Below, piece after piece: positions 15,671 to 24,886 of a DNA stretch of 64,000 nt. Position numbers and translations under genes: made by a program. Below the pieces are notes generated by a model. That model did not search any database, was not told the origin of the DNA, and was given only the letters and a program-made list of their open reading frames with translations. This stretch comes from Flavobacterium crocinum (GTDB lineage Bacteria; Bacteroidota; Bacteroidia; Flavobacteriales; Flavobacteriaceae). The stretch is taken from assembly GCF_003122385.1 (NCBI RefSeq), contig NZ_CP029255.1, positions 3,286,001 to 3,350,000 on the forward strand. Reading direction: 5' to 3'. How positions within the stretch are numbered: the stretch's first letter is position 1; the number at the start of each line of letters is the position of its first letter.

Positions 15671-17941
15671 ATGAAAAAGCAATGTGCAAAAGCCATTTTA
15701 ACCGCGGCTTTATTTTTTGGGATTTCAGCGGTCTGGGCGCAGCAAACTCCGTCAGCGACAGCAGCAAATCCGGTAAACAATTACAATTATCATGATGCCT
15801 TTGGTCCGCATTTTTATACAAAAAACGGAACATCAACGCGTACAGCAAGCGGTCAGCCGGGAATTGAATACTGGCAAAACAGAGCCGATTACCAAATTAC
15901 AGCAAAACTAAATGGAACTACGAATGAGATTGTAGGTACAGATGAAATTACATATACTAATAATAGTCCGGATAAATTAGGTTTTTTGTGGCTGAATTTA
16001 GATCAGAATTTATTTAAAGAGGATTCCAGAGGAAATGCTGTTGTACCATTGACGGGAAGCCGTAACGGAGCACAAGGACAGGTTTTTGATGGCGGAAACA
16101 AAATTAAATCAGTAAAAGTGATTTCTGTTGGAAAAAAGAAAACAGAAGTTGAAGCAAAATACGTTGTTACAGACACCAGAATGCAGATTTTCCTTCCGGA
16201 AGAATTGGCTGCAAAAGGAGGAACTGTAAAAGTTAAAATAGAGTTCTCTTTCATTGCGCCATTTGAAGGTTCTGACAGAATGGGAGTTTTGGAAACTAAA
16301 AACGGAAAAATATTTACGATTGCACAATGGTACCCGCGTATGTGTGTGTACGATGATGTAAGAGGATGGAACACAGCTCCTTATTTAGGTGCTTCTGAGT
16401 TTTACTTGGAATATGGAGATTTTGATGTGAAATTAACTGTTCCCGGAAATCAGTATGTTGTGGCATCAGGAGAATTGATTAACGGTCAGGAAGTGTTTTC
16501 TGCTGATCAGTTGAAAAAGTATAAAGAGGCATCTAATAGCGATCAAACGGTAACAATTCGTTCTGCTGAAGAGGTAGCTGCTACAGCAAATGCAAACGCA
16601 GGAACTGAAAAAACATGGCATTATAAAATCAAAAATGCACGTGATTTCTCTTGGGCATCATCTGCAGCTTTTATCTTAGACGGAGCTAAAATTAATCTCC
16701 CAAGTGGTAAAAAATCTTTAGCATTATCTGCGTATCCGGTTGAAAGTGCAGGAAGAGATGGTTATGGACGTTCTACAGAATATGTAAAAGCTTCAATCGA
16801 ACATTATTCTAAACAATGGTTTGAATATCCTTATCCTGCAGCGACAAATGTTGCTGGAAACGAAGGAGGGATGGAATATCCTGGAATCGTTTTCTGCGGA
16901 TGGAAATCTAAAGGAGCCGATTTATGGGGAGTGACAGATCACGAATTTGGTCATATTTGGTTCCCAATGATTGTAGGTTCAAACGAAAGATTGTTTGGAT
17001 GGATGGACGAAGGTTTCAATACTTTTATCAATTCATTAAGCACAGCTGCATTCAATAATGGTGAATACAAAGAACCGGCTGCTAATTTACACGAAGAAGC
17101 AGAATCTTTTACCCGTCCTGATTTAGAAACAATCATGAGTTCGCCCGATAATATGAAAGAGGCTAATATTGGAATGTTATGTTACTTTAAACCAAGTGCC
17201 GGATTAATTATTTTAAGAGAGCAGATTTTAGGAAAAGAGCGTTTTGATAATGCTTTTAGAACTTACATCGATCGTTGGGCTTACAAACATCCACAACCGG
17301 ACGATTTCTTTAGAACTATAGAAAATGTAGCCGGAGAGGATTTAAGCTGGTTCTGGAGAAGCTGGTATGTAAACAACTGGAGATTCGATCAGGGAATCAA
17401 TTCTATTAAATATGTAAAAAACGATCCTAAAAAAGGAGTTGTAATTACAGTTGAGAACTTTGATAAAATGCCAATGCCAATTGTTTTGGATGTTAAAACA
17501 AAAAGCGGAAAAGTAACAAGAGTTAATCTTCCTGTAGAAATCTGGCAACGTAACAACAGCTGGTCTTTCAAACACAATTCAACAGAAGAAATTGAAAGTA
17601 TAACTTTGGATCCGGATAATGCTTTCCCGGATAATAATGAATCAAATAATGTTTGGACAGCTGCAAAAGGTAAGATAGAAAAAGATATTATTTTGGATGG
17701 ATATGTAGGTAGCTATGTTACTTCAAGATCTCCTTTGACAATTGAATTGACAGAAAAAAATAGTGTTCTAAATGCAGAACTTCCAAACTATCCAAAATTT
17801 GCTTTAGCTCCGGTTACAGGCGAAAAAGACACTTTCGAATCACAAAGAGCTGGATTAAAATTCAAATTTAACGAAGCTAAAACAGGTTTCGATATGATTC
17901 TTTTAGGGAATAATCAAGTAATCCCTTTTACGAAGAAGTAA
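15671..17941 (+). CDS. Secreted M1-family metallopeptidase
   Basis: The 756-residue protein starts with a signal peptide ([19 protein letters not shown]). The gluzincin zinc site is HEFGHIW followed after 18 residues by the Glu of MDEGFNTF. The upstream [13 protein letters not shown] corresponds to the substrate-binding GxMEN region of M1 enzymes. Length and layout (N-terminal beta domain, catalytic domain, C-terminal extension) match Bacteroidetes M1 peptidases, which trim peptides from the N-terminus, probably in the periplasm or at the surface. Confidence 0.93.
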   Translation: MKKQCAKAILTAALFFGISAVWAQQTPSATAANPVNNYNYHDAFGPHFYTKNGTSTRTASGQPGIEYWQNRADYQITAKLNGTTNEIVGTDEITYTNNSPDKLGFLWLNLDQNLFKEDSRGNAVVPLTGSRNGAQGQVFDGGNKIKSVKVISVGKKKTEVEAKYVVTDTRMQIFLPEELAAKGGTVKVKIEFSFIAPFEGSDRMGVLETKNGKIFTIAQWYPRMCVYDDVRGWNTAPYLGASEFYLEYGDFDVKLTVPGNQYVVASGELINGQEVFSADQLKKYKEASNSDQTVTIRSAEEVAATANANAGTEKTWHYKIKNARDFSWASSAAFILDGAKINLPSGKKSLALSAYPVESAGRDGYGRSTEYVKASIEHYSKQWFEYPYPAATNVAGNEGGMEYPGIVFCGWKSKGADLWGVTDHEFGHIWFPMIVGSNERLFGWMDEGFNTFINSLSTAAFNNGEYKEPAANLHEEAESFTRPDLETIMSSPDNMKEANIGMLCYFKPSAGLIILREQILGKERFDNAFRTYIDRWAYKHPQPDDFFRTIENVAGEDLSWFWRSWYVNNWRFDQGINSIKYVKNDPKKGVVITVENFDKMPMPIVLDVKTKSGKVTRVNLPVEIWQRNNSWSFKHNSTEEIESITLDPDNAFPDNNESNNVWTAAKGKIEKDIILDGYVGSYVTSRSPLTIELTEKNSVLNAELPNYPKFALAPVTGEKDTFESQRAGLKFKFNEAKTGFDMILLGNNQVIPFTKK

Positions 17942-17964
17942 AAAGTTTAAAATATAAAGAGTTT

Positions 17965-18006
17965 AAAACCCGATAATTAGAGATAATTATTGGGTTTTGT
18001 TTTTTA
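17965..18006 (+). terminator. Terminator of the M1 peptidase gene
   Basis: AAAACCCGATAATTA pairs with TAATTATTGGGTTTT (one G-U) across a GAGA loop, followed by a T-rich tail. Confidence 0.8.
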
Positions 18007-18048
18007 ATGTATTAACAAAACGCAAAAAAAATGTTAGAATTTTAATTT

Positions 18049-18082
18049 TTTGTTTTGTAAATAAAAAAAAGATGTACTTTTG
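18049..18082 (+). promoter_or_regulatory. Promoter of the arginine/proline cluster
   Basis: TACTTTTG at 18075-18082 is an exact TAnnTTTG. TTTG occurs at 18049-18052 and 18054-18057, close to the usual -33 spacing. Transcription would start at about 18086-18089, i.e. at the ATG of the leader peptide, and 324 bases before the first enzyme gene. Confidence 0.75.
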
Positions 18083-18087
18083 CACCG

Positions 18088-18174
18088 ATGAATAAAATAA
18101 GTTTACATATAACTTCTTTGTCACGGACAAACTCACCGATTACTTCTCCCGAAGTACGGACACTAGCTCTATAG
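18088..18174 (+). CDS. Candidate 28-residue leader peptide of the arg cluster
   Basis: The ORF opens with ATG at the predicted transcription start and ends in TAG at 18172. The peptide runs from MNKISLHITSLSRTNSP to a C-terminus EVRTLAL. Both arginine codons are CGG (18124-18126 and 18157-18159), which is rare in this AT-rich genome, and both are followed by ACA. The first overlaps a hairpin loop; the second abuts the 5' arm of an 8-bp hairpin that contains the stop codon. This suits control by ribosome stalling at arginine codons. No homologue is known to me, so its expression is inference. Confidence 0.5.
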   Translation: MNKISLHITSLSRTNSPITSPEVRTLAL

Positions 18175-18254
18175 TGTTCACTGAGTTTTATAGCCGTATA
18201 TTTATTCATATCCCTTTTTCATTTTGAAATCACATAATTTGTCCATTGGACAAA
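18088..18254 (+). ncRNA. Structured 5' leader RNA (candidate attenuator or riboswitch)
   Basis: Complementary segments: outer stem ATGAATAAA (18088-18096) with TTTATTCAT (18201-18209). Hairpin 1 is TTTGTC-ACG-GACAAA (18117-18131). Hairpin 2 is TACTTC-TCCC-GAAGTA (18141-18156 region). Hairpin 3 is GGACACTA / TAGTGTTC (18158-18179). AAACTCA (18129-18135) can pair with TGAGTTT (18182-18188). Hairpin 4 is TTTGTCC-ATT-GGACAAA (18238-18254). Hairpins 1 and 4 share the same arms, so each can pair with the other, and the AAACTCA pairing excludes hairpin 1. I cannot match it to a named Rfam family from memory. The remaining 157 bases to the first gene show no strong hairpin or gene. Confidence 0.5.
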
Positions 18255-18411
18255 CATATCCTAAAAGTATTTATTATTTTGTAAATTTTCTTGATCAAGT
18301 TTTTGATTTTGAGAGTGTTACTTCTATTTTGCTTAATTTTATTGGATTCAATTCTGGATTTCAAGCCAAACAATATTCTTTAATTTTTAACGCTAAACTT
18401 CAATTATTGAA

Positions 18412-19059
18412 ATGAAGATCTCTATTGTTGTTACCCAGGAAGAACACTTCAAATTCGCACAGGAAATTTGCGATACGATAGAATCATCTGCCTTGTTGAG
18501 AGGTACGGGGATTGCTAAAAGAACTCCTGAGTACATTCAGAAAAAAATGTCGAATGGTGATGCAATGATTGCTCTGGCAGACGGGAAATTTGCAGGTTTT
18601 TGTTATATCGAAAGCTGGGAACACGGAAAGTTTGTAGCGCATTCGGGATTAATTGTACATCCTGATTACAGAAGTTTAGGATTGGCAAAAAAGATAAAAT
18701 CAAAAGTTTTTGATTATTCTTTGAAAAGATACCCGGATGCTAAAATATTCGGAATTACAACCGGTTTAGCGGTTATGAAAATTAACTCTGAACTAGGTTA
18801 TAAACCAGTTCCATTCTCAGAATTAACAACCGATCCAAGTTTTTGGGCGGGCTGTAAAACCTGTACTAATTTTGAAATCCTACAAAGCAAACAAAACAAA
18901 ATGTGCCTTTGTACGGGAATGTTGTACGACCCAAAAGAAAAACAAAAAACACCGCCGAGACATCCTTTCAATGAGGCTGTTTTAAGCAGACTTAAAAAAA
19001 TCAAACAGGCTTTATTCTTAAATAAAATATTGTCATTTATTTTTTTATTCAAAATTTAA
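18412..19059 (+). CDS. GNAT acyltransferase heading the arg cluster (candidate N-acylglutamate synthase)
   Basis: The 215 residues have a GNAT core: GDAMIALADGKFAGFCYIES, then GLIVHPDYRSLGLAKKIKSK (acyl-CoA loop) and a C-terminal extension. The extension has paired cysteines, CKTC and CLC, about 20 residues apart, which could bind a metal. It is first in the arg cluster, 55 bases before argG. The pathway needs an enzyme that acylates glutamate, and no argA or argJ is visible in this cluster. That makes this gene a good candidate for the first step; it is a genomic-context inference. Confidence 0.72.
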   Translation: MKISIVVTQEEHFKFAQEICDTIESSALLRGTGIAKRTPEYIQKKMSNGDAMIALADGKFAGFCYIESWEHGKFVAHSGLIVHPDYRSLGLAKKIKSKVFDYSLKRYPDAKIFGITTGLAVMKINSELGYKPVPFSELTTDPSFWAGCKTCTNFEILQSKQNKMCLCTGMLYDPKEKQKTPPRHPFNEAVLSRLKKIKQALFLNKILSFIFLFKI

Positions 19060-19114
19060 TCAGAAAGAAATCTCAAACTGCTACATACGAAAGTATTAGC
19101 CTAAATTATAAAAA

Positions 19115-20308
19115 ATGAAAAAAGTAGTATTAGCTTATAGCGGAGGATTAGATACCTCGTATTGTTTGAAATATTTAAAAAACGAAAAAGGATACGAAGT
19201 TCACACTGTTCTTGTTGACACAGGAGGATTTTCTGCTGAAGAATTAACAGCTATTGAAAAAAGAGCTTATGAGTTAGGAAGTGCTCAACATGCCAACTTA
19301 ACAATTTTAGACAAATATTACGATAAAGCAATAAAATATTTGATTTTCGGAAACGTATTAAAGAACAATACATATCCATTATCAGTAAGTGCAGAGCGTG
19401 TTTTCCAGGCAATTGAAGCTATAAAATATGCGAAAAAAGTAGGAGCAACTGCTATCGCACACGGAAGTACCGGTGCAGGAAATGACCAAATTCGTTTCGA
19501 CTTGATTTTCCAAACTATTGCTCCGGAAATCGAAATTATTACTCCAATTAGAGATTTAAAATTATCAAGACAAGAAGAAGTTGATTATTTAGCTCAAAAC
19601 GGAGTTCATTATTCTTGGGAAAAAGCACAATATTCTATCAATAAAGGACTTTGGGGAACTAGTGTTGGAGGAAAAGAAACTCTAACTTCAGGTCAGCCAT
19701 TGCCAAGTGAAGCGTATCCTTCGCAGTTGCAAAAAGAAGGAGAAGAAAAAGTAACGCTTCATTTTGAACAAGGAGAATTAGTTGGTTTAAATGGAAAAAC
19801 AGATAAACCTTCAAACAATATTGTGGCTCTTGAAAAACTGGCAAGTGCTTATGCAATTGGTAGAGATATTCACGTTGGAGATACTATTATCGGGATCAAA
19901 GGAAGAGTTGGTTTTGAAGCTGCTGCACCATTAATTATTATCAAAGCACACCATTTATTAGAGAAACATACTCTTGGAAAATGGCAGCAATACTGGAAAG
20001 AACAATTAGGAAACTGGTACGGAATGTTATTCCACGAAGGTCAGTTCTTAGATCCGGTTATGAGAAACATCGAAACTTTCTTGCAAGACACTCAAAAAAC
20101 AGTAAACGGAACGGTAACAGTTTCATTAAAACCATATCATTTCTCACTTGATGGAATCGAATCTGAAAATGATTTAATGAACACAGGTTTCGGTCAATAC
20201 GGTGAAATGAATAATGCTTGGACATCTGACGATGCAAAAGGATTTATCAAGATTTTAGGAAATGCACAAAACATATTCTCATCTGTAAACAAATTAGATC
20301 ATGATTAA
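19115..20308 (+). CDS. argG: Argininosuccinate synthase
   Basis: ArgG ligates citrulline and aspartate with ATP. The 397 residues begin KKVVLAYSGGLDTSYCLKYL (ATP-pyrophosphatase P-loop SGGLDTS). IAHGSTGAGNDQIRFD and YSINKGLWG follow, matching family motifs. It overlaps argC by 8 bases, indicating translational coupling. Confidence 0.96.
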   Translation: MKKVVLAYSGGLDTSYCLKYLKNEKGYEVHTVLVDTGGFSAEELTAIEKRAYELGSAQHANLTILDKYYDKAIKYLIFGNVLKNNTYPLSVSAERVFQAIEAIKYAKKVGATAIAHGSTGAGNDQIRFDLIFQTIAPEIEIITPIRDLKLSRQEEVDYLAQNGVHYSWEKAQYSINKGLWGTSVGGKETLTSGQPLPSEAYPSQLQKEGEEKVTLHFEQGELVGLNGKTDKPSNNIVALEKLASAYAIGRDIHVGDTIIGIKGRVGFEAAAPLIIIKAHHLLEKHTLGKWQQYWKEQLGNWYGMLFHEGQFLDPVMRNIETFLQDTQKTVNGTVTVSLKPYHFSLDGIESENDLMNTGFGQYGEMNNAWTSDDAKGFIKILGNAQNIFSSVNKLDHD

Positions 20309-21278
20309 TGTCGGAATTATTGGTGGTTCGGGCTACACAGCCGGCGAACTCATCAGAATTTTAATGTATCATCCAAAAGTAAACATTGATTTTGTTTACA
20401 GTACAACAAACGCTGGGAAACCGCTTTCTGTAGCGCACCACGATTTGATGGGCGATATCGAAATGAATTTCACAGCCGAAATCAATCCAAATGTGAATGT
20501 TGTTTTCTTGTGCTTGGGTCACGGAAAATCGATTTCATTTTTGAAAGAAAATCAGTTTGCAAGTCATACTAAAATCATTGATTTAGGAAATGATTTCAGA
20601 TTGAATAAGGATGCTCATTTTGAAGGAAAAGATTTTGTTTACGGATTGCCTGAAATCAATAAAGCCGAAATCAAAAAAACAAATTATATCGCCAATCCGG
20701 GTTGTTTTGCAACGGCTATTCAATTGGCATTATTACCTTTAGCAAAACACAATTTGCTGAATAATGATGTTCATATTAATGCAACAACTGGAAGCACGGG
20801 AGCAGGAGTAAGTCTTTCTGAAACTTCTCATTTCAGCTGGAGAAACAACAATATGTCACATTACAAAGCTTTTGAACACCAGCATTTAGGTGAGATTTCA
20901 GAAAGTCTGGTTCAGTTGCAAGATGATTTTGACAGCGAATTGCTTTTTATTCCGAACAGAGGAGATTTTCCAAGAGGGATTTTTGCAACTTTATATACGT
21001 TATGTGATGATAGTTTGGAACAATTAGTAGCGAAATACGAGGAGTTCTATAAAAATGAGCCTTTTGTAACCGTTACTACAACAAACATCAACATGAAACA
21101 AGTGGTGCAAACGAACAAATGTATCATTAGTTTATTGAAAAAAGGAAACCGGGTTTTAATAACATCAATTATAGATAACTTAACCAAAGGTGCTTCGGGA
21201 CAAGCGATTCAAAACATGAATTTAATGTTCGGTTTAGAAGAAACCACAGGTTTACATTTGAAACCAAGCGGATTTTAA
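20301..21278 (+). CDS. argC: N-acetyl/N-acyl-gamma-glutamyl-phosphate reductase
   Basis: ArgC reduces N-acyl-glutamyl phosphate to the semialdehyde using NADPH. The 325 residues start IGGSGYTAGELIRIL (Rossmann), with the catalytic cysteine in NPGCFATAIQLALLPL and a late HLGEISESL region with a conserved His. Its start lies inside argG. The cofactor and fold match the family; the acyl group (acetyl or succinyl) is not settled. Confidence 0.96.
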   Translation: MINVGIIGGSGYTAGELIRILMYHPKVNIDFVYSTTNAGKPLSVAHHDLMGDIEMNFTAEINPNVNVVFLCLGHGKSISFLKENQFASHTKIIDLGNDFRLNKDAHFEGKDFVYGLPEINKAEIKKTNYIANPGCFATAIQLALLPLAKHNLLNNDVHINATTGSTGAGVSLSETSHFSWRNNNMSHYKAFEHQHLGEISESLVQLQDDFDSELLFIPNRGDFPRGIFATLYTLCDDSLEQLVAKYEEFYKNEPFVTVTTTNINMKQVVQTNKCIISLLKKGNRVLITSIIDNLTKGASGQAIQNMNLMFGLEETTGLHLKPSGF

Positions 21279-21284
21279 TTATAA

Positions 21285-21445
21285 AAGTTATGAGTTATAA
21301 GTTATTGGTTAAGCGGTATATAGCTGCTTATATTTAAAAACTTCTAACTCCTATTATAAATAACTTTTTCCAGAGTTAAAAAGTTATAAGCAGTTTAAAG
21401 TCTGCTAAATAACTCTTAACTCTTAACAAATAACCTTTTAACTTT
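21285..21445. repeat. Inverted heptad arrays between argC and argD
   Basis: Left array: AAGTTAT, GAGTTAT, AAGTTAT and TGGTTAA from 21285. Right array: AACTCTT, AACTCTT, AACAAAT, AACCTTT and TAACTTT from 21411 to 21445. The right units are complementary in type to the left. They fill almost the whole 176-bp gap. Confidence 0.8.
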
Positions 21446-21454
21446 AAAAAAGAA

Positions 21455-22594
21455 ATGAACTTATTCAACGTTTACCCATTATACGACATCACTCCAGTAA
21501 AAGCAGTAGATTGTACCATTATTGACGACAAAGGAGTAGAATATTTAGATTTATACAGCGGACATGGTGTGATTTCTATCGGACACACACAGCCGGATTA
21601 TGTAGCAAAACTTAAAAATCAAATAGACAATTTAGGATTTTATTCTAATGCCATTCAGAATCCTTTACAGGTTGAATTGGCTCAGAAGTTAGGAAAGCTT
21701 TCTGGTCTTGAAGATTACGAATTGTTTTTATGCAGTTCTGGAGCTGAAGCAAACGAAAATGCTTTAAAGTTAGCTTCTTTCCACAACGGTAAATCAAGAG
21801 TGGTAGCTTTTGATAACTCTTTCCACGGAAGAACTTCTGCAGCAGTCGCCGTTACAGATAACAAAAAAATTGTTGCGCCAATAAATGCACAGCAAGAAGT
21901 AACGTTTTTGCCACTAAACCAAATTGAATTAGTTGAAGCTGAATTAGCTAAAGGCGATGTTACAGCAGTAATTATCGAAGGAATTCAAGGAGTTGGAGGT
22001 TTAGATCAAGGAACAACAGAATTTTTTCAAGCGTTAGAAAAAGCGTGTAAAAAACATGACGTTGTTTTGATTTTAGATGAAGTACAATCAGGATACGGAA
22101 GAAGCGGAAAATTCTTCGCTTTCCAACATCACGGAATCAACGCTGATATTATTTCAGTTGCAAAAGGAATGGGGAACGGTTTTCCTGTTGGAGCGATCTT
22201 AATTTCTCCAAAATTCGAAGCAAGTTTCGGATTATTAGGAACTACTTTCGGCGGAAGCCATTTGTCTTGCGCAGCAGGAATTGCAGTTTTAGATGTAATC
22301 GAAAAACTAGATTTACAAAAAAATGTAAACGAAGTTTATGAATATTTCTTAGAAAAAATCAAAGAAGTTGAGGGAATCAAACAAGTAAAAGGAAAAGGAT
22401 TAATGCTTGGAGTGGAGTTTGATTTTGATGTTGCGGCTTTAAGAAAGAAATTAATCATCGAAAAACACATTTTTACAGGAAGCGCCAACAATAAAAATCT
22501 GTTAAGAATTTTACCGCCTTTAACTGTCAAAAAAGCAGATATAGATACGTTTGTAAAAGCTTTAAAAGAAAGTTTGGAAGAATTAAAAAACTAA
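21455..22594 (+). CDS. argD: Acetylornithine/acylornithine aminotransferase
   Basis: ArgD transfers an amino group to N-acyl-glutamate semialdehyde, a PLP class-III reaction. The 379 residues include SGAEANENALKLASFHNGKS, FHGRTSAAVAV, LILDEVQSGYGRSGKFF and the PLP lysine in SVAKGMGNGFPVGAI. Length and context favour ArgD. A class-III enzyme beside proA and proB could also act as ornithine aminotransferase, so dual use is possible. Confidence 0.92.
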   Translation: MNLFNVYPLYDITPVKAVDCTIIDDKGVEYLDLYSGHGVISIGHTQPDYVAKLKNQIDNLGFYSNAIQNPLQVELAQKLGKLSGLEDYELFLCSSGAEANENALKLASFHNGKSRVVAFDNSFHGRTSAAVAVTDNKKIVAPINAQQEVTFLPLNQIELVEAELAKGDVTAVIIEGIQGVGGLDQGTTEFFQALEKACKKHDVVLILDEVQSGYGRSGKFFAFQHHGINADIISVAKGMGNGFPVGAILISPKFEASFGLLGTTFGGSHLSCAAGIAVLDVIEKLDLQKNVNEVYEYFLEKIKEVEGIKQVKGKGLMLGVEFDFDVAALRKKLIIEKHIFTGSANNKNLLRILPPLTVKKADIDTFVKALKESLEELKN

Positions 22595-22604
22595 ACACAC
22601 GATA

Positions 22605-22697
22605 TCCTAACAGGTTTCCAAAACCTGTTAGGTATGTAAAAATAAACTTGGAAATATTCAAGGATCAAACCTAAGAGGTTTTGGAAACCTGTTAGGA
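22605..22697. repeat. Palindromic intergenic repeat, family A copy 2
   Basis: Arms at 22605-22633 and 22669-22697 are 29-bp inverted copies with one mismatch, each palindromic around AGGTTTCCAAAACCT. It is the same design as 2148-2229 but with TAACAGG in place of TGCAAGG, so the two copies have diverged in a compensated way. Confidence 0.85.
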
Positions 22698-22754
22698 TGA
22701 ATAAAGTTTCGATAAAAAAGAAACAACCAAAAAACAACCAACCCACTTGAAATT

Positions 22755-23948
22755 ATGAAACCATTAGCAATTGAAACACGTAACGCGGTTTTGCGGACTA
22801 TGGCAAAGCTGGTCGAGCAAGAGCGGAATGAGATAATCCTAACTAATCAGGAAGATCTTGCCGATTATGACGGCTCAGATTTAGCGATGGAAGAACGCTT
22901 AAAAGTAGATGATAAAAAAGTCGACGAGATGATTTTATCATTAAATCAATTGGCTTCACAGGAAGACCCCGTTGGCGTTGAGCGTTTTCATTTCACACAT
23001 GATAATGGAATAAAAGTCATTAATAAAACAGCTGCTTTCGGAACGATTTTAATTATTTACGAATCTCGTCCTGACGTTACAATCGAAGCCGGCGGAATTG
23101 CCTTTAAATCCGGAAATAAGATTTTATTAAAAGGAGGAAAAGAGTCTTTAAAATCAAATTTAAAAATTGTAAGTCTTTGGCACAAAGCTTTAGAAGAAAA
23201 CGGAGTTTCAAAAGACTGGGTGGAATATCTGAATTATAACAGAACAGAAACTCAGGCTTTTTTAGAAAAACCAACTCAAAAAGTCGATTTAATAGTTCCA
23301 AGAGGCGGAGAAAAATTAATTGAGTTTGTAAAAGCACACGCAACCTGTCCCGTAATCGTAAGCGGACGCGGGAATAATTTTGTTTACGTTCATGAAAAAG
23401 CAGATACTGATTTGGCTTTGAAAGTGATTTTGAATGCTAAGACTGCGAAAATATCAGCTTGCAATGCTTTGGATAAAGTTTTAATCGATTCTAAACTCCC
23501 AAATTTTGAAGGTTTCACCGCTATGCTGATTGAAGCTTTGCTAGAAGCAAAAGTCGAAGTTATTGTGGATAAATCTTTAGAGAATTTTGAAAATACCAAA
23601 ACCCTTGAAAACGAAGATATTTGGTACGAAGAATTTCTAGATTATAAAATTGTAATCGGAACAATCGATTCTAAGGAACATGCCATTGATATGATTAATA
23701 AATATTGTGGAGGACATTCAGCAGCAATTATTACAAGAGATAATGAAGTCGCACAGCAATTTATGGAATCAATAGATGCTGCGGCAGTTTACCAAAATGC
23801 GTCAACTCGTTTTACAGACGGAGGACAATTCGGTCTTGGAGGAGAATTAGCAATAAGCACAGATAAATTGCATCAACGTGGCCCAATTGGACTTCAGCAT
23901 TTGGTAACCAATAAATGGTACGTTTACGGAGAAGGACAGATAAGATAA
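22755..23948 (+). CDS. proA: Glutamate-5-semialdehyde dehydrogenase (gamma-glutamyl phosphate reductase)
   Basis: ProA reduces gamma-glutamyl phosphate in proline synthesis. The 397 residues show YESRPDVTIEAGGIAFKSGN, VDLIVPRGGEKLI, the catalytic cysteine in AKISACNALDKVLI, and GGHSAAIITRDNEVA with NASTRFTDGGQFGLG near the end. It precedes proB in an otherwise arginine-biosynthetic cluster. Confidence 0.96.
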   Translation: MKPLAIETRNAVLRTMAKLVEQERNEIILTNQEDLADYDGSDLAMEERLKVDDKKVDEMILSLNQLASQEDPVGVERFHFTHDNGIKVINKTAAFGTILIIYESRPDVTIEAGGIAFKSGNKILLKGGKESLKSNLKIVSLWHKALEENGVSKDWVEYLNYNRTETQAFLEKPTQKVDLIVPRGGEKLIEFVKAHATCPVIVSGRGNNFVYVHEKADTDLALKVILNAKTAKISACNALDKVLIDSKLPNFEGFTAMLIEALLEAKVEVIVDKSLENFENTKTLENEDIWYEEFLDYKIVIGTIDSKEHAIDMINKYCGGHSAAIITRDNEVAQQFMESIDAAAVYQNASTRFTDGGQFGLGGELAISTDKLHQRGPIGLQHLVTNKWYVYGEGQIR

Positions 23949-23951
23949 TTG

Positions 23952-23986
23952 TAGATTTTAGAGTTTAGATTATTGGAATTTGGAAT
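23952..23986. repeat. Heptad word repeat downstream of proA
   Basis: Abutting 7-mers TAGATTT, TAGAGTT, TAGATTA, TTGGAAT and TTGGAAT, with a further A/T-rich tail. Same type as 2997-3031. Confidence 0.65.
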
Positions 23987-24013
23987 TTATTTATTAGAAT
24001 TTATTTATAGATA

Positions 24014-24082
24014 AAGCTTTGCGAACTTGGCGTTTGTAAACATAACGTATATCAAAAAACCTTGCGCACTTTGCGGTTAAAA
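24014..24082. repeat. Octad word repeat between proA and proB
   Basis: Two short 8-bp-periodic segments, roughly AGCTTTGC, GAACTTGG, CGTTTGTA and then AACCTTGC, GCACTTTG, CGGTTAAA. They share CTTTGC words with the arrays at 26423-26510 and 27533-27564. Confidence 0.5.
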
Positions 24083-24104
24083 AAATCGCAGCAAAACAAC
24101 AAAA

Positions 24105-24866
24105 ATGGGTAAGAAACGGATTTTATTAAAAATAGGAAGTAATACTTTAACCAAAGAAACCAATCATATTTCGCGGGGAAAGATTGAAGACCTTGGAATT
24201 CAGATTGCGGCTTTAAACGACGAATATGAGTTTATCATAGTTAGTTCAGGAGCAATTGCGGCAGCAAAGCAATTTGTAAAACTGGATAATCAGGATAAAG
24301 ATGTTTTTGTAAAACAAGCTTTAGCTTCAATCGGACAACCACATTTAATGCGGATTTACAATGAAAATTTCAAAGATTTAGGTTTAAATACGTCACAGTG
24401 TTTGCTTTCTTATTCTGATTTTGAAAAAGAACAGACCAAAAAGAACATTGTAAATACCATTAATGTTTTAGTCAAAAACAATTACATTCCGATTATCAAT
24501 GAAAATGATACCGTTGCTACAGATGAGATTCGGTTTGGAGATAACGATAAATTAGCGGCTTTGACGGCCGTTCTTTTAAATGTTGATATTCTGATAATTG
24601 CGACCAACACAAACGGAATTTATACGAAAGAATCAATTCATGATGAAGTTCCTCAAACAATTAAATTGGTAAATGATTTAAAATCGCTGGAAAAAGAAAT
24701 CGGAGATTCAAAATCATCACACGGAACAGGAGGAATGCAATCTAAAATAGAAGCGGCCGCAATTTCAAAAGCAGCAAATATTGAAACCTGGATTGTGAAT
24801 GGATTAAATGATAATTTTATTCTAAAGGCATTAAAAAACGAAATTCCTTTTACTAGGATTGTGTAA
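24105..24866 (+). CDS. proB: Glutamate 5-kinase without PUA domain
   Basis: ProB phosphorylates glutamate at the gamma carboxyl. The amino-acid-kinase fold is evident in RILLKIGSNTLTKE, IIVSSGAIAAAKQF, IPIINENDTVATDEIRFGDN and GTGGMQSKIEAAAISKAANI. At 253 residues it lacks the C-terminal PUA domain of the E. coli type (about 367 residues), as in some other bacteria. A PUA-less enzyme may differ in feedback control by proline. Confidence 0.95.
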   Translation: MGKKRILLKIGSNTLTKETNHISRGKIEDLGIQIAALNDEYEFIIVSSGAIAAAKQFVKLDNQDKDVFVKQALASIGQPHLMRIYNENFKDLGLNTSQCLLSYSDFEKEQTKKNIVNTINVLVKNNYIPIINENDTVATDEIRFGDNDKLAALTAVLLNVDILIIATNTNGIYTKESIHDEVPQTIKLVNDLKSLEKEIGDSKSSHGTGGMQSKIEAAAISKAANIETWIVNGLNDNFILKALKNEIPFTRIV

Positions 24867-24886
24867 TAAAGAACGCGGATGAAACG

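Noticed and set aside
18088..18209. tRNA-like cloverleaf in the arg leader (outer stem with three arms)
   Set aside because: No TpsiC-arm consensus, no CCA end, and arm lengths do not fit tRNA.
18224..18415. 63-codon frame (TTG start) upstream of the GNAT gene, ending with an ATGA overlap
   Set aside because: Weak start, low-complexity composition, and it runs through the structured part of the arg leader. The overlap is probably chance.
21285..21445. CRISPR-like look of the tandem heptad arrays
   Set aside because: Units are 7-8 bp and contiguous without spacers; no Cas genes are present.
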